From VXNE01 sp965203615 (GTDB taxonomy: Bacteria; Pseudomonadota; Gammaproteobacteria; Pseudomonadales; Azotimanducaceae): 64,000 nucleotides of DNA. Below, piece by piece: positions 27,024-35,112 of the stretch. The notes beneath the pieces were generated by a model. The model saw only the letters and a list, made by a program, of their open reading frames with translations, made no database searches and was not told the DNA's origin. The DNA is taken from positions 2,976,001 through 3,040,000 of the forward strand of contig OZ241900.1 of the NCBI GenBank assembly GCA_965203615.1, read 5' to 3'. The stretch's first letter is position 1; each line of letters opens with the position of its first letter. The translations under genes and the position numbers were made by a program.

Positions 27024-28520
27024 CTACGATTTCGCCATCCAGCCTTTTTCGTTATTGAGTTTTTGCAATCCGCTAAGAGTATAGATGTTGCTCTTGGCAA
27101 GGTTGCAGGGTCCACACAGCAGGACTCTGTTGGATATGTGGTTGATGCCCCCGTCCGAGCGGGGCGTGTTGTGGTCAAGTTGCAAATAGCGCGGGTCATC
27201 GAATTCCCTGAAACAGCCCTGGCACGTCATACCGTTCTGTTCAATTAGATGATCGAACATTTCCTGCCTAGTCCATTTCGGCCCCTCCGGTTCGCGAACA
27301 CGAACTTTAACGCGCAGAAAAGGCGCAGCGGTATCGCCATCGTCCGTCCGTTTAGGTAGTTCCGTGGAGTAGTGGATCTTTCCGCGCAAGGGCAATGCTT
27401 CCCCCACGCTCCCTTCGGGGACGGCGAGACCTTCTTTCGACAACCTTCGGATAACAGTCTCATGCGCCTTATCCCAGATATCGATGCCCGCCCATTGCCG
27501 CTTCAAACGCTCTGCGGCCACGCACGTCGTTGCGCAACCGGCGAACGGGTCGAGCACCATGTCGCCTTCGCTGGAGGATGCCTTGATGATGCGTTCGTAA
27601 AGGGTTAGGGGCTTCTGTGTGGGGTAGCCCAACCGTTCACGAGCGCGAGAGTTGATCGGCGGAATGTCGTCCCAGAGCGCATCAACCGTTTCTCCCGGCA
27701 ACTCGTCGAGAAACCGTATGCGCTGTAGGCGCCTGGACTTGTCGCTTGGAAAATGGACTCTCCCCTCTTTGTCCATCTGCTCCATCCGTTTGCGCGAAAC
27801 CGCCCATCCGTTTTTTGGAGGGTTATACCCCTTGTACTCGTAGACTAGGTTCGGTCTGGGCGACGGGCTTGTGAGATTGTCTAGGCGGTAGCGTCTCCCG
27901 CGACCGTCAACGTGGGTGAATTTGGATGCAATGTACGCCGGATTGTTGGGCCGGTATTGGCGATTCAAGACGGTTGACGACGACCTTGCATAAAATAGAA
28001 GCACATCCGAAGTAACGCCGAAACGAATGGCCGCATTCTGGGTTTCGCCGCGTCCGGCCTTCCGCTTCCAGACAATTTCGTTCCTGAAATTCGACCATCC
28101 AAAAATTGCATCCATGATGGCTTTCAAATAGTGGCTGGCGGTCGGGTCGCAGTGCAGATAGATGCTCCCCGTTGGCTTCAACACCCTATGCATCGCCAAT
28201 AGCCGAACAGCCATGAAGCACATGAATGCACCCATGCCGTCGCTATGCGCGTAACGTGCCGAATCTATGGCTTCCATCAACCTTGGATGGTCGTCCTTGA
28301 TTTGATCCACCCATTCCTGATGCACGTCTTTTTCCCACGACCAGCGATCTTGGAACTTCGCTCCAGAAGCAAGACTGTCGGGAGTGGCATGGAAGTCTCT
28401 CCCTTTATTGAAAGGCGGATCGGTAGCGATCAGATCCACGGACTCCGAGTTCATGGCTCGCAGGAAGTCGAGGTTGTCCCCGTGGAACAGTGTTCGATTT
28501 TTCCAGTTCGGCTTGCCCAT
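27024..28520 (-). CDS. DNA methyltransferase (N4-cytosine/N6-adenine) with C-terminal HNH nuclease domain
   Basis: A 498-residue protein. The catalytic motif TDPPF is at 33-37, near the N-terminus, and the AdoMet-binding motif DPFAGCATT comes near residue 330: the beta-class order. In between lie the target-recognition residues and YPTQKPLTLYERII. After about 375 a second domain follows: CQGC, then LQLDHNTPRSDGGINHISNRVLLCGPCNLAKS, a complete HNH motif with four zinc-binding cysteines (two CxxC pairs). Methylation and cutting would then be in one chain. The TTDPPFNKGRDFHA-type opening recalls phage and mobile-element methylases. G+C is lower than in flanking genes. Its minus-strand neighbours are two uncharacterised genes. 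Whether the HNH cuts unmodified or modified DNA cannot be told. Confidence 0.85.
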   Translation of the reverse strand: MGKPNWKNRTLFHGDNLDFLRAMNSESVDLIATDPPFNKGRDFHATPDSLASGAKFQDRWSWEKDVHQEWVDQIKDDHPRLMEAIDSARYAHSDGMGAFMCFMAVRLLAMHRVLKPTGSIYLHCDPTASHYLKAIMDAIFGWSNFRNEIVWKRKAGRGETQNAAIRFGVTSDVLLFYARSSSTVLNRQYRPNNPAYIASKFTHVDGRGRRYRLDNLTSPSPRPNLVYEYKGYNPPKNGWAVSRKRMEQMDKEGRVHFPSDKSRRLQRIRFLDELPGETVDALWDDIPPINSRARERLGYPTQKPLTLYERIIKASSSEGDMVLDPFAGCATTCVAAERLKRQWAGIDIWDKAHETVIRRLSKEGLAVPEGSVGEALPLRGKIHYSTELPKRTDDGDTAAPFLRVKVRVREPEGPKWTRQEMFDHLIEQNGMTCQGCFREFDDPRYLQLDHNTPRSDGGINHISNRVLLCGPCNLAKSNIYTLSGLQKLNNEKGWMAKS

Positions 28521-28671
28521 ATTTCCCTATGGAAGTCCCTATCGTTGATTCGGACAAACAATCTACACTCATGCGCGAATTGCTGAAAGACCGGCGGTGG
28601 AGTCGACGATGTAGGTCCCATTTTGGAGAATTGTGCAGCAAATTCTGCAAGCCATGACATTTAATCGGGCT

Positions 28672-29184
28672 TCAGGAATCATCGGTTCTTCGTGCCGAAT
28701 GTTCTCTCAGGATGGATGCAGCTAGCTGGCGTTGCATTTCTACCATGTGGTCATACCATCGGTGAAACTCTTGGTAGACGGTGTTTGCCGCTCGTCGGCG
28801 CTTGAAGGCTTCTCGCCACAGGGCATAAATGACGTAGATTGGAACCGGAACCACGACCAAGGCGGCGATCCACCAAGGAAAGCACGTTTCTGGATGGATT
28901 GTCAGCAACGCCACGGCGATCAGCCCAGCGATTCCGAAACCGGCCTTTCGACCTCTCTGCACGCGGTCACGCCGCTTCATTGACGCCCTTTCCAGCCGGT
29001 CTTCATACGCCGTTTTGGCTTGAGGAAGAGCGTTGATTACGGCCGCTGCTTTCTCGTTTTTGATTTTGGGTTTCTTAGGCGTTCTATCTATCAGCCGACC
29101 CCAAAGCCCGGTCAGGACGTACGCCGCGAACGCCACTTCGAGGAACGATTGCAAGTGTCCGAACGTCTGCGGGAAATCCCACAT
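28672..29184 (-). CDS. Uncharacterised two-helix membrane protein
   Basis: I do not recognise this 170-residue protein. It has an amphipathic/hydrophobic N-terminal segment (9-27), a basic and Lys/Arg-rich middle (36-85) likely to be cytoplasmic, two membrane helices (about 86-102 and 107-125) separated by a short loop holding a cysteine, and a charged C-terminal tail of some 45 residues with coiled-coil character. It lies between the methylase-HNH gene (150 bases downstream) and the next unknown gene (30 bases upstream), all on the minus strand with similar base composition, so the three may have arrived together. A membrane effector in a defence cassette is one possibility, without direct support. 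Confidence 0.6.
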   Translation of the reverse strand: MWDFPQTFGHLQSFLEVAFAAYVLTGLWGRLIDRTPKKPKIKNEKAAAVINALPQAKTAYEDRLERASMKRRDRVQRGRKAGFGIAGLIAVALLTIHPETCFPWWIAALVVVPVPIYVIYALWREAFKRRRAANTVYQEFHRWYDHMVEMQRQLAASILREHSARRTDDS

Positions 29185-29214
29185 CGACTATAGATCCGCG
29201 TTCTAAAAGGCAGG

Positions 29215-29907
29215 CTACGCGGCGGGAGAAACGGTCAGAACGTCGTCGCTCAGATACTCGAACAATTCGTCGAACGATTCCGCGAGCAGCGCGGTGAGTT
29301 TCGCGTCCCTGAAATTGCCGATGGCTCGGTGTTCATCCGGATCAATTTCGACGCGGTAGGCGCACTCGTCCACGGTCATCCAATGGAGATGATGGTTTCC
29401 GTTTTTGACCTTTTCGACGTAGCTGTCCATGACGCGGCGAATGCGGAGCGTTCCCCGCAAAGTGTTTTCGTCCCGGCACCTAGCGGCTTGGGCGACGATT
29501 GGATGCTGCATCGCGTCGGGAGCGTCGATGTCATTTTCCAGCAAAACATCCATGCGGACGCCTTCTTTGCCAAGAAAAGCTTTGGCGGCTTTGATGACGG
29601 TCGGATTCGCGTACACCGCCATTCCGTCGCCGGAACGCTGCATCAAAGAACCGCTGAACAGTCGAACGTGCGATGTCGCGACCTCCAGCAACCGCCCCAC
29701 CAAATAGGTCGCATGGCGTACGTTGCCGTTGCCTATCGGCAGATCTTTCGATCGCGCGGCGGCCTTGTCGATCATGTCGAAGTACCATCGTTCGTCGGCA
29801 CTCCAATTCATGGGATCAAAAACGTCAGTCAATTTAGGTGCGTCTCCTTTTTTGTGACCAAGTGTCAACCCTGCAAGTAGGGTACTAAGCGTTGCAGTGC
29901 GACGCAA
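29215..29907 (-). CDS. Uncharacterised protein, possibly with a degenerate phospholipase D-like fold
   Basis: A 230-residue protein of unknown function. Middle segments read as alternating strands and helices: HVRLFSGSL, VIKAAKAFLGKEGVRMDVLLEND, then near the C-terminus HLHWMTVDECAYRVEID followed by AIGNFRDAKLTALLAESFDELFEYL. This succession (strand with a small sugar-like loop, helix, strand, then D-x-x-A-Y-R and a N-F-R/N-D helix) recalls non-catalytic PLD-like proteins; the HKD catalytic motifs are absent. The link is my inference. It is the first gene of the minus-strand trio ending in the methylase-HNH gene, and lower in G+C than its surroundings. The ATG at 29907 is not firm; the ATG about 31 codons in (NWSADERW region preceded by DPM) is another option. 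Confidence 0.55.
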   Translation of the reverse strand: MRRTATLSTLLAGLTLGHKKGDAPKLTDVFDPMNWSADERWYFDMIDKAAARSKDLPIGNGNVRHATYLVGRLLEVATSHVRLFSGSLMQRSGDGMAVYANPTVIKAAKAFLGKEGVRMDVLLENDIDAPDAMQHPIVAQAARCRDENTLRGTLRIRRVMDSYVEKVKNGNHHLHWMTVDECAYRVEIDPDEHRAIGNFRDAKLTALLAESFDELFEYLSDDVLTVSPAA

Positions 29908-30059
29908 TGCGATGCGGCGTCTTTCCGCGCACCAACGGGAAGACCTAAATCAAACAAAACGACCAAAAGTGGCTAACCTGTGTCGCACTGGGGCGAATCT
30001 GGTGCGCTAAAATTCGCGCCGGATCGCATGAAGCACACCTGACTTGAGGAGCAAACGAA

Positions 30060-30743
30060 ATGACACTTTCCGCTCGACTGGACGAGACCATCTCCGCGAC
30101 GCGACTACTCGACCACGCGTTCTATCGCGCCTGGGTCGCGGGGGAACTGACCGAAGACGACATGCGCGGCTATGCGAGATCCTATTTCGCCCACGTGCTC
30201 GCCTTCCCCCGCTATGTCAGCGGCGTCCATAGCCAGTGCGAAGATCTCGGTGCCAGGAAGGCGCTTCTCGACAACCTGGTCGACGAAGAAGCCGGCGACG
30301 AGCACCATCCCGAGCTGTGGCTGCGGTTCGCGGAAGGGATGGGAGAGTCCCGCGAGGCGGTGGAAAGTTGCCGCGATACGGCGACCGAGACGCTGATTGA
30401 CACGTTCCTCGGGCGTATCCGGAGTTCCTATGCGGAGGGGCTGGGTGCACTGTACGCCTACGAGTCGCAGATTCCGGAGATCGCCGAGACCAAGGTCAGC
30501 TCGCTGTGCGAGACCTACGACGTCACGGATGAGCGGACGCTTGCCTTCTTCAAGGTCCATGCCAAGGCGGACGTATACCACTCGCGCACCCTGCGCGAGC
30601 AGATCGACGGCCTGACGCCGGAGCAGGGCGAACTGGCCGAGGCGGCGGCCTCCGAGTGCGCCCGGGGACTGTGGGACTTCCTGAGCGAACTCGAGCGGCG
30701 CCGGACGGCGGAAGAACCCCAGGCGGCACCCCTGCCTGCCTGA
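30060..30743 (+). CDS. CADD-like haem-oxygenase-fold diiron protein
   Basis: A 227-residue all-helical protein. The six metal ligands of Chlamydia CADD (E81, H88, E142, H174, D178, H181) have clear counterparts with nearly identical spacing: E76, H83, E135, H167, D171, H174 (the last three in KVHAKADVYH). CADD-type proteins make p-aminobenzoate for folate by oxidising one of their own tyrosines, and are classed as iron-containing redox enzymes; tyrosines near the N-terminus (Y22, Y38, Y42) could serve here. GAGGAG precedes the ATG. The gene stands alone between the accessory segment and a convergent MFS gene. Other members of this fold (TenA, PqqC) lack this ligand set. Confidence 0.8.
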   Translation: MTLSARLDETISATRLLDHAFYRAWVAGELTEDDMRGYARSYFAHVLAFPRYVSGVHSQCEDLGARKALLDNLVDEEAGDEHHPELWLRFAEGMGESREAVESCRDTATETLIDTFLGRIRSSYAEGLGALYAYESQIPEIAETKVSSLCETYDVTDERTLAFFKVHAKADVYHSRTLREQIDGLTPEQGELAEAAASECARGLWDFLSELERRRTAEEPQAAPLPA

Positions 30744-30767
30744 CCTCCGTCCCGGGGACGCAATCCG

Positions 30768-32237
30768 TCAGCTTTCGCGGCGTCGCGCGTTCAGTGCGGC
30801 CAGGATTTCCGCGTGGCGCGCGCGGGTGAGCCTGTAGCGCGTGAAGCACCACACGGAGACCACGGATAGAACGGCGACACAGGGGCCAAACAGGATGCCC
30901 AGGTTGGCGATCGTCTCCGCCGGCACGTCCGCGCTTGTCTGAATGTCCACGCCGCGCGGCCAATTGATGATGTCGAGGCCGATGCCGCCGATGAAATTGC
31001 CGAGGCCAGAAGTGGCCTTGCCCGAGAAGGAGACGGCGCCGAAGAAGATGCCCTCGTGACGCACGCCCGTCGTGTACTCGTGCTCGTCGGCGACATCGGC
31101 CATCATCGAACCGAAAGCCACCAGCGCCTGCTGCATGATCAGGCCCTGGACAAACTTGAATCCCGTCAGGATCCAGATGAGTTCTTCGGTGCCGTTCGCG
31201 GGCAGCGCGTCCACGAGGCGCATTATCACGGGGACGACCTGGCAGGCCGCCCAGACGAGAGCGCCCAGCACGACGCCGAATCGCTTGTCCGTGCGCCGCA
31301 ACAGCGGCGCGGTCAGGAAAGCGCCGATCAACAGCCCCAGGATCGCGGTCATCTGAAGCTGCAGGATCTCGCCGCCGGCCAGGTCCCAGAAGTACTGGAA
31401 CATGTAGAGATCCAGGACGCTGTTGACCCCGACCATGGCGTAGATGATCAGCACGCCGCTGAACAGCCAGGTAAAGGAGCGGTTCCTGAATCCTTCCAGC
31501 AGGTCGCGGCACATCCGAATGACCGGGTTGCTCCCGGGTCGCGGCGCCGGCTGGATCAGGAAGGGAACCTCCTTTTGCGTCCCAAACGCGGAATACCAGA
31601 TCGTCGCGACCATCAATACCGCCAGCGCGATGGCAAAGGGCGGATAGTTGTCGGCGGCGAGTCGGCCGCCCCGGTCGTCGGCGAAGAACCATATGAGGCC
31701 GATGATCCAGGCACCCGCCGCACCCGCCGCGCTGAAGAACTGCCGGTATGCCACCACCCGGGTCCGCTCGCTGAAGTCCTCCGTCATTTCCGCGCCCAGT
31801 GCCAGGTGCGGCACGTGATAGAGCGTCATCGCGGCGCGGGTGAGGATCGCGAATACGGCCAGCCAGGCAAAAAGGCCCCACTCGCCCAATCCGCTTGGCG
31901 GGGCGAACAACCCGACGAACGCCAGGCCCAGGGGCAGTGCGGACGCGTACATGAATGGATGGCGCCGACCCAGGCGGGACTGGTGGTTGTCGGAGAGGGA
32001 GCCCGCCACGGGGTCCGTGACGGCGTCGAACATCAGCGCGATAAAGAGCGCCAACCCGGCGAGGGTGCCCGGCATCCCCAATATCTGGTTGTAGTAGAAC
32101 AGGACAAAAGCGCTGAAGGCGGTGTTTTTCAGGCCCTCGGCAAACTGTCCGACCCCGTACGCCAACTTGCTCGACAACGGGACCAGGCGGTCCCTTGAAC
32201 TCCGGCCGGCAGGCGGCGCGGCAGCCGAATCGCTCAC
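30768..32237 (-). CDS. MFS transporter of the GPH (MelB-like) cation symporter group
   Basis: A 489-residue membrane protein of 12 helices. The first half shows KLAYGVGQFAEGLKN, FIALMFDAVTDPVAGSLSDNHQSRLGRRHPFM, the D-x-x-x-D-P-x-x-G and RxGRRHP motifs of glycoside-pentoside-hexuronide cation symporters. The substrate is likely a sugar, glycoside or related solute. Its stop lies 25 bases from the convergent end of the CADD gene; the dioxygenase and hydrolase genes upstream on the same strand (gaps of 25 and 17 bases) probably form one operon with it, which suggests uptake and breakdown of the same compound. Confidence 0.87.
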   Translation of the reverse strand: MSDSAAAPPAGRSSRDRLVPLSSKLAYGVGQFAEGLKNTAFSAFVLFYYNQILGMPGTLAGLALFIALMFDAVTDPVAGSLSDNHQSRLGRRHPFMYASALPLGLAFVGLFAPPSGLGEWGLFAWLAVFAILTRAAMTLYHVPHLALGAEMTEDFSERTRVVAYRQFFSAAGAAGAWIIGLIWFFADDRGGRLAADNYPPFAIALAVLMVATIWYSAFGTQKEVPFLIQPAPRPGSNPVIRMCRDLLEGFRNRSFTWLFSGVLIIYAMVGVNSVLDLYMFQYFWDLAGGEILQLQMTAILGLLIGAFLTAPLLRRTDKRFGVVLGALVWAACQVVPVIMRLVDALPANGTEELIWILTGFKFVQGLIMQQALVAFGSMMADVADEHEYTTGVRHEGIFFGAVSFSGKATSGLGNFIGGIGLDIINWPRGVDIQTSADVPAETIANLGILFGPCVAVLSVVSVWCFTRYRLTRARHAEILAALNARRRES

Positions 32238-32262
32238 GCCGGCTTCCGTAGGGCGACGGATT

Positions 32263-33138
32263 TCATGGCGCTTGCCCGCCCGCCTGGGAGATCGTCCAGG
32301 GATTGTCGCCTTCGCCGGCCACCGTGGTGCGTTTCATGACTCGGGGCTGGTCGAACGGCCAGGGATGTCCTCGATGCAGGACGCACCGATTGTCCCAGGC
32401 GACGATGTCCCCGGCCCGCCAACGGTGGCGAAAGATCCGGGGCGCCTGGCAGGCCTCTTCCGTCAGTCGTTCGAGCAGGGCTCGACCTTCCGCGACCGGC
32501 ATGCCGACGACGTGCGATGCGTGACGGCCGACGTACAGGTTCTTTCGGCCTGTCGCCGGATGCACGCGCACGACCGGTTGGCGCACGGGCGGCAGCGCGT
32601 CCTGCTCGCGCTTGTTCAGGAGCGCGATGCCTCCGACCTTGCCTTGCGAGTACGCGTAGGAGTGCACCGCCACGAGGCCCTCAAGGCGCTGCTGGGCGTC
32701 CGGGTCGAGCGCATCCCAGGCGGCGCGCATGTCCGCCCATTCCGTGTCGCCGCCGGAATCCGGGACTTCCAAGGCGCGCAGGAGGGACACCTTGGCTCCC
32801 ACCTTCTTGAACGAAGAGTCGGTATGCCAATAGCGGTTGCCCTTGAGAAACAGCCCCAGGTTATCGTCGGGTTTCGCGATGTCGCCGTTGCCGGCGACGT
32901 TGGAAAGCAGGGAAATCTCCTGTCTGTCGGAGCGTTGCGACAGCGTGCGTTCGAGGGGGCCGAAACGTCGGCTGAAGGCGATATGCTCCGGTTCCGAGAG
33001 GTTTGCGCCGGCGAAGACGAGAACCGCATGTTCGTGGAACGCGTCTTCGATGGTCTGCCATTCGCCATCGGAAAGCGCGTTGAGGCGGACGCCGGTCACG
33101 GTTGCGGCCAGTGTCGCCGTGCTCGGTGCGATGTCCAT
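32263..33138 (-). CDS. TauD/TfdA-family 2-oxoglutarate-dependent dioxygenase
   Basis: A 291-residue non-haem iron enzyme. The iron ligands are H and D in YWHTDSSF and the distal H in VLHRGHPWP; the 2-oxoglutarate arginine is in QPRVMKRTTV. The order and spacing match TauD, TfdA and related alpha-ketoglutarate hydroxylases acting on taurine, 2,4-D or similar acids. The start at ATG 33138 is where family homology begins; a longer in-frame version would run into the preceding gene. It is the middle gene of the hydrolase-dioxygenase-transporter group and may oxidise the imported substrate. Confidence 0.88.
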   Translation of the reverse strand: MDIAPSTATLAATVTGVRLNALSDGEWQTIEDAFHEHAVLVFAGANLSEPEHIAFSRRFGPLERTLSQRSDRQEISLLSNVAGNGDIAKPDDNLGLFLKGNRYWHTDSSFKKVGAKVSLLRALEVPDSGGDTEWADMRAAWDALDPDAQQRLEGLVAVHSYAYSQGKVGGIALLNKREQDALPPVRQPVVRVHPATGRKNLYVGRHASHVVGMPVAEGRALLERLTEEACQAPRIFRHRWRAGDIVAWDNRCVLHRGHPWPFDQPRVMKRTTVAGEGDNPWTISQAGGQAP

Positions 33139-33155
33139 CCCGGTCTTCGCCCCGG

Positions 33156-33881
33156 TCAGAGATTGCGCTGGAACATCGCGAACAGGCGCTCCCAGTGCCT
33201 TTCCGCCGCCGCCTTGTGATACATCCCTTCGCGCTGGGGAAAAACGAAGCCGTGATTCGTGCCCGGATACCATTCGATTCGGTAATTGATCCCCGTGGAT
33301 GCGAGATGCTTGTCCAGGGCATCGACCAGTTCCGGCGGTGCCCAATGGTCCGTCTCGGCGCAGCCGAAATAGATCTCCCCCTGGATGCGGTCGGCGGTCA
33401 GGTGCGGAGAGTCCGGCGCGTCGCCGTAGAGCTTCACCCCGTGCAACGACGCCGACGCCTTGATGCGGTCGGGAAACTCGGCTGCGGCGGCGAACACGAA
33501 CGGGCCGCTCATGCAGTAGCCCACCGCACCGACAGGGCCGCCGCGCGCGGAGGACTCGGACGCGGCGAAATCGAGCATCGCCTGGGTATCCTGGCAGACC
33601 ATGGCGTTGGTCAGTCCGTCCATCAGTCCACGCATGCGCTCGCGGGAGGCGTCCGGAAGGTACAGGTTGAATTCGCGAACCTCCCGGTAATAGAGGTTGG
33701 GCAGGATGACGTAGTAGCCGACCGTGGCGATCCGCCGCGCCATGTCGTGCAACTCTTCCCGCTTTCCCGGGGCGTCCATGTAGAACAGGACGAGAGGATA
33801 CGGGCCTCCCTCTTCCGGGTAGACGACGAAGGAATTCATGTCGCCGTCGGCGGTCACGATATCGAGGTGTCTTTCGATCAT
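33156..33881 (-). CDS. Dienelactone hydrolase family protein
   Basis: A 241-residue alpha/beta-hydrolase with the dienelactone hydrolase triad: cysteine in GYCMSG, the acid in FGCAETDHWAP, histidine in GTNHGFVF. It is only distantly similar to the one at 17471. It is the first gene of a short minus-strand operon (hydrolase, TauD-type dioxygenase, MFS symporter). Together these look like a small catabolic unit for an aromatic or lactone compound, but the substrate is not given by the sequence. Confidence 0.85.
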   Translation of the reverse strand: MIERHLDIVTADGDMNSFVVYPEEGGPYPLVLFYMDAPGKREELHDMARRIATVGYYVILPNLYYREVREFNLYLPDASRERMRGLMDGLTNAMVCQDTQAMLDFAASESSARGGPVGAVGYCMSGPFVFAAAAEFPDRIKASASLHGVKLYGDAPDSPHLTADRIQGEIYFGCAETDHWAPPELVDALDKHLASTGINYRIEWYPGTNHGFVFPQREGMYHKAAAERHWERLFAMFQRNL

Positions 33882-34009
33882 GGGCGGTTCCGTCTCCCTG
33901 TTATTGGCGTCCGAGTCTGTGCAGGCGCGGTGGGGGTGTCAAGGCGGGACTGGCTGCTGCGGCTGCAGTCCGCCGGTGATCGCGACGATGGCCAGCACGG
34001 CATTCACGC

Positions 34010-34231
34010 TCACACGTAGGCTTCGTCCAGACGGGCGAGACTCGGCGGCGATTCGAGATCGAAGTGGTTGACGGACTCGGGGGTCAGGAACTGGCGGGCA
34101 AGGATCGTCTTGCCACACTGCCTCGGACCTGCGAGCACAACAACGGGAGTGCGGCGGAGGGCAGTTTGACGGCTCGATAGGCGTTCCGTTCCAGCATGTA
34201 CGCAAAACACCATGAAAATCGCTCTTCTCAA
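34010..34231 (-). pseudogene. AAA ATPase (AAA_14/DUF4143 type), truncated N-terminal fragment
   Basis: About 73 codons remain. VVVLAGPRQCGKTILARQFL is a P-loop of the AAA_14 kind (GPRQxGKT), followed by the family continuation NHFDLESPPSLARL, then a stop at 34010. Intact members have about 380-400 residues with a C-terminal nuclease-like DUF4143 domain, so over three quarters is gone. No continuation is seen to the left in any frame. The start of the fragment lies inside a perfect 18-base inverted repeat (34204-34252). These ATPases are often scattered accessory genes; this copy is dead. Confidence 0.7.
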
Positions 34232-34252
34232 GGCCGATTTTCATGGTGTTTT
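34204..34252. repeat. Perfect 18-base inverted repeat with 13-base loop
   Basis: AAAACACCATGAAAATCG (34204-34221) is exactly complementary to CGATTTTCATGGTGTTTT (34235-34252). A nested pair, TTCTCAA (34225-34231) and TTGAGAA (34252-34258), offers an alternative fold. It covers the start of the truncated AAA ATPase gene. It could be a terminator-like hairpin, an operator, or a scar of the event that truncated the ATPase. Confidence 0.85.
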
Positions 34253-34473
34253 TGAGAAACGAACGGCGGTCCAGTGCCGCTGGCTATGCGGTCAGCCGAT
34301 TGATTGACGTTTGGCTCGGACTGGCGCATGCCATCCTGAATCGGGCGAATACGGCGATCACGCAGCAGTCGATGGGAACGCGAGGCAGGTACGAGAATGC
34401 TCACACAATTTCCTGATTCCCTCTGCTTGGCCGCATGTGAATGCACCCATACTTTAACCAATCCGTGGAAGTT
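34253..34473. other. Intergenic stretch without recognisable gene
   Basis: Between the inverted repeat and the brnT promoter I see no coding sequence with family resemblance, no tRNA and no clear insertion-sequence end. Frames open here on the minus strand are short and of unlikely composition. Confidence 0.4.
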
Positions 34474-34524
34474 ATCGTCACATGACGATTGACGAACTAC
34501 GATTTTGTAGTTACGTTTTCGTCG
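34474..34524 (+). promoter_or_regulatory. Probable brnTA promoter with two palindromic operators
   Basis: TTGACG (34489-34494) and TACGTT (34512-34517), 17 bases apart, form a good sigma-70 promoter. One palindrome, ATCGTCA-CA-TGACGAT (34474-34489), touches the -35 element; a second, AACTAC-N6-GTAGTT (34495-34512), fills the spacer. BrnA antitoxins repress their own promoter, so these are candidate BrnA operators. The predicted transcript start near 34524 agrees with a TTG translation start at 34543. Confidence 0.6.
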
Positions 34525-34542
34525 TTACATGGAGTTGAGTCT

Positions 34543-34818
34543 TTGCGTTGGATTTGGGACGCCAACAAGAACCGCGCCAACAAGCGAAAGCACGGCCTCA
34601 GTTTTGAAACGGCAAGACTGGTTTTTGACGACCCGTTGATGGCCCATCGGCCGGACTTGGAAACGGGCGAAGAGCGATGGCTTACCATCGGTGCGATTGG
34701 CAGCCTGATCGTGGTCGTGGCGCACACTTGGCCGAGACAACGAGGGGCAACGGGCATTGAAGTTGGCCGCATCATCAGCGCCCGAAAGGCTACGGCGCGC
34801 GAAAGGGAGGGTCTATGA
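34543..34818 (+). CDS. brnT: BrnT-family ribonuclease toxin
   Basis: A 91-residue toxin of the BrnT (RelE-like) family. WIWDANKNRANKRKHG and the following FETARLVFDDP are the family opening; GEERWLTIG and IISARKATAREREG complete it, with the residues usual for RNA cleavage (E/R/T-R region). It is expected to cut RNA and stop translation when free. I place the start at TTG 34543, eight bases after GGAG, since the promoter predicted at 34489-34517 begins transcription downstream of the earlier in-frame start at 34489. The stop overlaps the antitoxin ATG by four bases (ATGA), with toxin first, as is normal for brnTA. Confidence 0.88.
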   Translation: MRWIWDANKNRANKRKHGLSFETARLVFDDPLMAHRPDLETGEERWLTIGAIGSLIVVVAHTWPRQRGATGIEVGRIISARKATAREREGL

Positions 34819-35105
34819 AGAAGGGAACTTCTAGCGGAATGACCAAAGGACAGAGCGCGGAAATCGGTGCTCTCGCCGACCTTCCGGACGAGAAGATCGA
34901 TACGAGCGACATCCCTGAAATCCTGGACTGGTCCGGGGCCAGACGCGGCCTCCTGTATCGGCCCGTGAAGCGACAGATTACGCTCCGGCTGGACGCCGAT
35001 GTCGTGGAATGGTTCAAGACGAACTCCCCCGGCGGACGGGGGTACCAATCCGAGATCAACCGCGTGCTTCGCGAACACGCCCGGCGGTCGGTGGCGCGCG
35101 GATAG
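34815..35105 (+). CDS. brnA: BrnA-family antitoxin
   Basis: A 96-residue antitoxin. The C-terminal half is the ribbon-helix-helix-like DNA-binding region KRQITLRLDADVVEWFKTNSP followed by GYQSEINRVLREHA, as in BrnA (also DUF4415). The preceding DIPEILDWSGARRG segment is the part that binds the toxin. It neutralises BrnT and should repress the promoter upstream together with it. Coupled to brnT by an ATGA overlap. The pair sits in an accessory stretch beside a truncated ATPase gene. Confidence 0.88.
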   Translation: MKKGTSSGMTKGQSAEIGALADLPDEKIDTSDIPEILDWSGARRGLLYRPVKRQITLRLDADVVEWFKTNSPGGRGYQSEINRVLREHARRSVARG

Positions 35106-35112
35106 CCCCGGG

